The position numbers and the translations under genes were made by a program. The notes beneath the pieces were generated by a model. The model did not search any database, was not told where the DNA came from, and saw only the letters and a program-made list of their open reading frames with translations. Shown here piece after piece: positions 62,108 to 64,000 of a stretch of 64,000 nt of DNA. Source of the DNA: Saccharospirillum sp. MSK14-1 (GTDB taxonomy: Bacteria; Pseudomonadota; Gammaproteobacteria; Pseudomonadales; Natronospirillaceae); NCBI RefSeq assembly GCF_003054965.1, contig NZ_MIES01000006.1, forward strand, positions 124,001 through 188,000, in the 5' to 3' direction. Every line of letters starts with the position of its first letter. Within the stretch, counting starts at the first letter, position 1.

Positions 62108-62195
62108 ACAGGCCGGTTGGTGGACGTCCCTGGCCATGGACGGCCAGGGTCGAGCCCCCATGGATGGGTTAACGGCGTGCCGCCAACCGGCCTGT
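62108..62195. repeat. Structured intercistronic palindrome
   Basis: ACAGGCCGGTTGG (62108-62120) is perfectly inverted as CCAACCGGCCTGT (62183-62195). The loop contains an 8-bp hairpin CCCTGGCC (62128-62135)/GGCCAGGG (62142-62149). It lies between the aldolase and kinase genes and could stabilise or attenuate the operon RNA. No U-run follows either arm. Confidence 0.7.
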
Positions 62196-62226
62196 TCAAA
62201 GCGGCGGCGGGCCATAGCCAGAGAAC

Positions 62227-63069
62227 TCAACCCTGCTGATAAACTCCCATAGCCACATCCGCACTTACACCGTCATGAATCATCGCCATCAAAGCTTTCA
62301 CCACCCGGCTCGGATCCGGATGCTGATAGATATTACGACCATAGACCATGCCGTGCGCGCCCTGCTTCAGCAGTTGCTCAGCCTTGCCAAAAACAGCCGC
62401 CAGGTCTTCCTTACCACCGCCACGAACCAACACCGGGCAGCGCGCCGCTTCAACCACTTCATGAAAATCTTCAGCTTCAGTGGTCGGGTCGGCTTTAATA
62501 ATGTCAGCGCCCATCTCACGCGCCAGCCGCACCAGGGTGACAATTTTCTCGCGATCGCCATCAACCATATAGCCGCCCCGTCCATCGTGCGGCTGCATCA
62601 CCAACGGCTCGATCATCAACGGCATACCGACACGGTCACAGGCATTGCGCACCTTACCAATGTTCTTCACACACTGACGAAACAGATCCGGCTCGTCCGG
62701 CAGCATAAAGAGATTCACCACCACACAGGCCGCGTCCATTTGCAGCGCTGTGTTGATCGGGTCGTCTTCGTTTTGCAGTACCGCCCACATGCTGCGGTGA
62801 CGTTCCGGGTTGTAAGGGTTGCCCATATCGGTGCGTAAAACCAAGGCGGGTTTGTCTTTGCCATTGCGGTTTTGCAACAAATCCGCCTGGCCATAATTCA
62901 TCTGGATCGCATCGGGATTCGCCGCCACTAACTGATCGACGACACCGGCCATATCACTCAGACCATTGAGAAAACTCGGCTCATTGCAGACGCCATGATC
63001 AATGGCGACGTCCAGGCATTTACCGTTATTCAGTAAGCGGTTCATCCGAACCTTATGAGTATTAAACAT
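62227..63069 (-). CDS. Class I (DhnA/LsrF-type) aldolase
   Basis: 280-residue TIM-barrel Schiff-base aldolase. Motifs LDVAIDHGVCNEPS, VVLRTDMGNP, PLMIEPLVM, the lysine strand GADIIKADPTTEAEDF (Schiff-base Lys in IIK), VLVRGGGKEDL and GMVYGRNIYQHPDP. Similar barrels act on ketose phosphates (FbaB) or on deoxy-sugar phosphates (LsrF, YihT). In this cluster it would cleave the ketose phosphate made by the kinase and dehydrogenase. AAGGAG ribosome-binding site. Confidence 0.88.
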   Translation of the reverse strand: MFNTHKVRMNRLLNNGKCLDVAIDHGVCNEPSFLNGLSDMAGVVDQLVAANPDAIQMNYGQADLLQNRNGKDKPALVLRTDMGNPYNPERHRSMWAVLQNEDDPINTALQMDAACVVVNLFMLPDEPDLFRQCVKNIGKVRNACDRVGMPLMIEPLVMQPHDGRGGYMVDGDREKIVTLVRLAREMGADIIKADPTTEAEDFHEVVEAARCPVLVRGGGKEDLAAVFGKAEQLLKQGAHGMVYGRNIYQHPDPSRVVKALMAMIHDGVSADVAMGVYQQG

Positions 63070-63089
63070 GATGCACTCCTTATGATGCG

Positions 63090-64000
63090 TCAGGCCGAAC
63101 GCGAGTTGCGCTCAGCGGGGTTCAGTTGCCAGTCGGCCAGCCCATGCAGGCGGCGAAGCTGGTCGCGGGTGTGTTGCAGCATGGCGTTGCCCTCGGCTTC
63201 AGTCAGAGACAAATGCCGGTTTAATAACGCCTGCAATTCGACGAGTAACTCCGGCGTAATGCGACCACCAATGCCAATACCGGTGCGTCGCAAGACCAGA
63301 TCCAACAAGGTTTGCGTGGCTTCAAATTCGATCAGAAAACCAATCTCACGCTCGCTGTAATTATCCAATGCCCGTAACGCTTGATCGCTGCCCGCAGCAA
63401 GATAATCGAGCACCGCTTCGGCGCGGGTGCCATAACGGTCAAACAATTGCGCCAGCCGCGCTGGTGATTCGTTGTAACGTTCCTGCCAGTCATTGAGTAG
63501 ATTTTGACGGGTCCGATTGTCGCCCGGGTACCGCTGGCCACCACCAATGGCCAGTTCGTCGGTGGTGACGGTTCGCTCATGTTTCAGGTGCTGCAAAACC
63601 CGGTCAGCCACCTGTTCACCGAAAGCGCGAAAGGTGGTCCACTTGCCGCCGACCATCGACAAAATCGGAAAAGGTCTTTGCTCGGTTGCTGCACTTTCTC
63701 GGCATTGATGATTGCGGCTGATCTGTCCCGTCACCGCCGCATCGCTGCGCGGTAAAGGGCGAATGCCACTGAAGCGATAGAGAATTTGTTGCGGCTCAAT
63801 GCGAATGTTGGGGAACACATAAGCCAACGATTCGAGAATGTATTTTTCTTCATCCGGCGTGCAATACGGCTCATCCGGCGAGTCCACCGGCAAGTCGGTG
63901 GAACCCACCAACACCTGATCCATAAAGGGAAATAAAATACAGACACGACCGTCCGGGGTTTCGTAAAAAATCATATGGTCGCCCGTCGCCGCGCGCAGTT
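63090..64000 (-). CDS. GlpD/EryB-like FAD-dependent polyol-phosphate dehydrogenase, partial
   Basis: Only the C-terminal ~303 residues are in the window; the frame is open to the right edge, so the start is outside (an internal ATG at 63974 is not the true start). Recognisable GlpD parts: GDHMIFYETPDGRVCILFPFMDQVLVGSTDLPVDSPDEPYCTPDEEKYIL and RFSGIRPLPRSDAA, then VGGKWTTFRAFGEQVADRVL. The C-terminal helical domain follows. Members oxidise sn-glycerol-3-phosphate or erythritol-4-phosphate at the membrane. It is 20 bases upstream of the aldolase gene, same strand, so one operon. Confidence 0.88.
   Translation of the reverse strand, partial: LRAATGDHMIFYETPDGRVCILFPFMDQVLVGSTDLPVDSPDEPYCTPDEEKYILESLAYVFPNIRIEPQQILYRFSGIRPLPRSDAAVTGQISRNHQCRESAATEQRPFPILSMVGGKWTTFRAFGEQVADRVLQHLKHERTVTTDELAIGGGQRYPGDNRTRQNLLNDWQERYNESPARLAQLFDRYGTRAEAVLDYLAAGSDQALRALDNYSEREIGFLIEFEATQTLLDLVLRRTGIGIGGRITPELLVELQALLNRHLSLTEAEGNAMLQHTRDQLRRLHGLADWQLNPAERNSRSA

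Overview
The window looks like chromosomal DNA of a marine-type gammaproteobacterium. The reasons are class Ia nrdAB followed by a YfaE-type ferredoxin, RlmJ, a FagA-like Fur-associated gene, strong Fur boxes, and coding sequence that is mostly GC-rich with Shine-Dalgarno starts. The species cannot be named from the sequence. The dominant theme is iron and heme acquisition, interrupted near the middle by an AT-rich accessory block that reads as an integron cassette array without an integrase.

Layout. 1-2354: TRAP-transporter genes (dctQ partial, dctP) and an AraC-type regulator with a 21-bp-spaced direct repeat upstream of dctP. 2517-6657: nrdA-nrdB-ferredoxin, preceded by two NrdR boxes 32 bp apart and a leader that contains an intrinsic terminator. 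6680-10396: TonB-dependent receptor, Fes-like esterase and a Met/Asp-rich mini-lipoprotein. 10462-12901: a two-component pair. 12957-13397: palindromic repeats and a MITE-like element. 13423-15596: coiled-coil membrane protein plus a VWA-like lipoprotein. 15705-17370: fagA, rlmJ and a Fur-controlled structured RNA candidate. 17444-25895: FhuF-like reductase, four siderophore-type binding proteins, two permeases and an MFS exporter.

26122-41800: the accessory block. It carries two tandem FG-GAP lipoproteins on the plus strand. Around and after them is a long run of minus-strand, AT-rich genes separated by attC-like imperfect palindromes: a DUF262 plus HEPN pair, a HEPN-like protein, DUF2971, a nuclease-like pair, an SMC/ABC-type ATPase and small membrane proteins. 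No intI is visible. I read the block as a CALIN (cluster of attC sites lacking an integron integrase), with probable defence or phage-interaction cargo.

42335-50331: iron transport resumes with a sucrase/ferredoxin-like protein, a permease-permease-ATPase set without its own binding protein, and a complete Fur-boxed hmuSTUV heme operon. 50348-55285: a 1645-residue secreted mosaic with LVIVD, Ig-like, discoidin-like, PKD, YVTN, two CxxCH heme sites and a ricin-B lectin. 55397-64000: an IclR-associated catabolic cluster (SMP-30 lactonase, tautomerase, acylating aldehyde dehydrogenase, iron alcohol dehydrogenase, FGGY kinase, class I aldolase, GlpD/EryB-like dehydrogenase), probably for a polyol or sugar acid.

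How it fits together: the TonB receptor, binding proteins and permeases would import ferric siderophores. The Fes-like esterase and FhuF-like reductase would release the iron. No siderophore biosynthesis genes are present in the window, so use of foreign siderophores is plausible. The binding proteins, permeases and ATPase are scattered, and the cassette block separates them.
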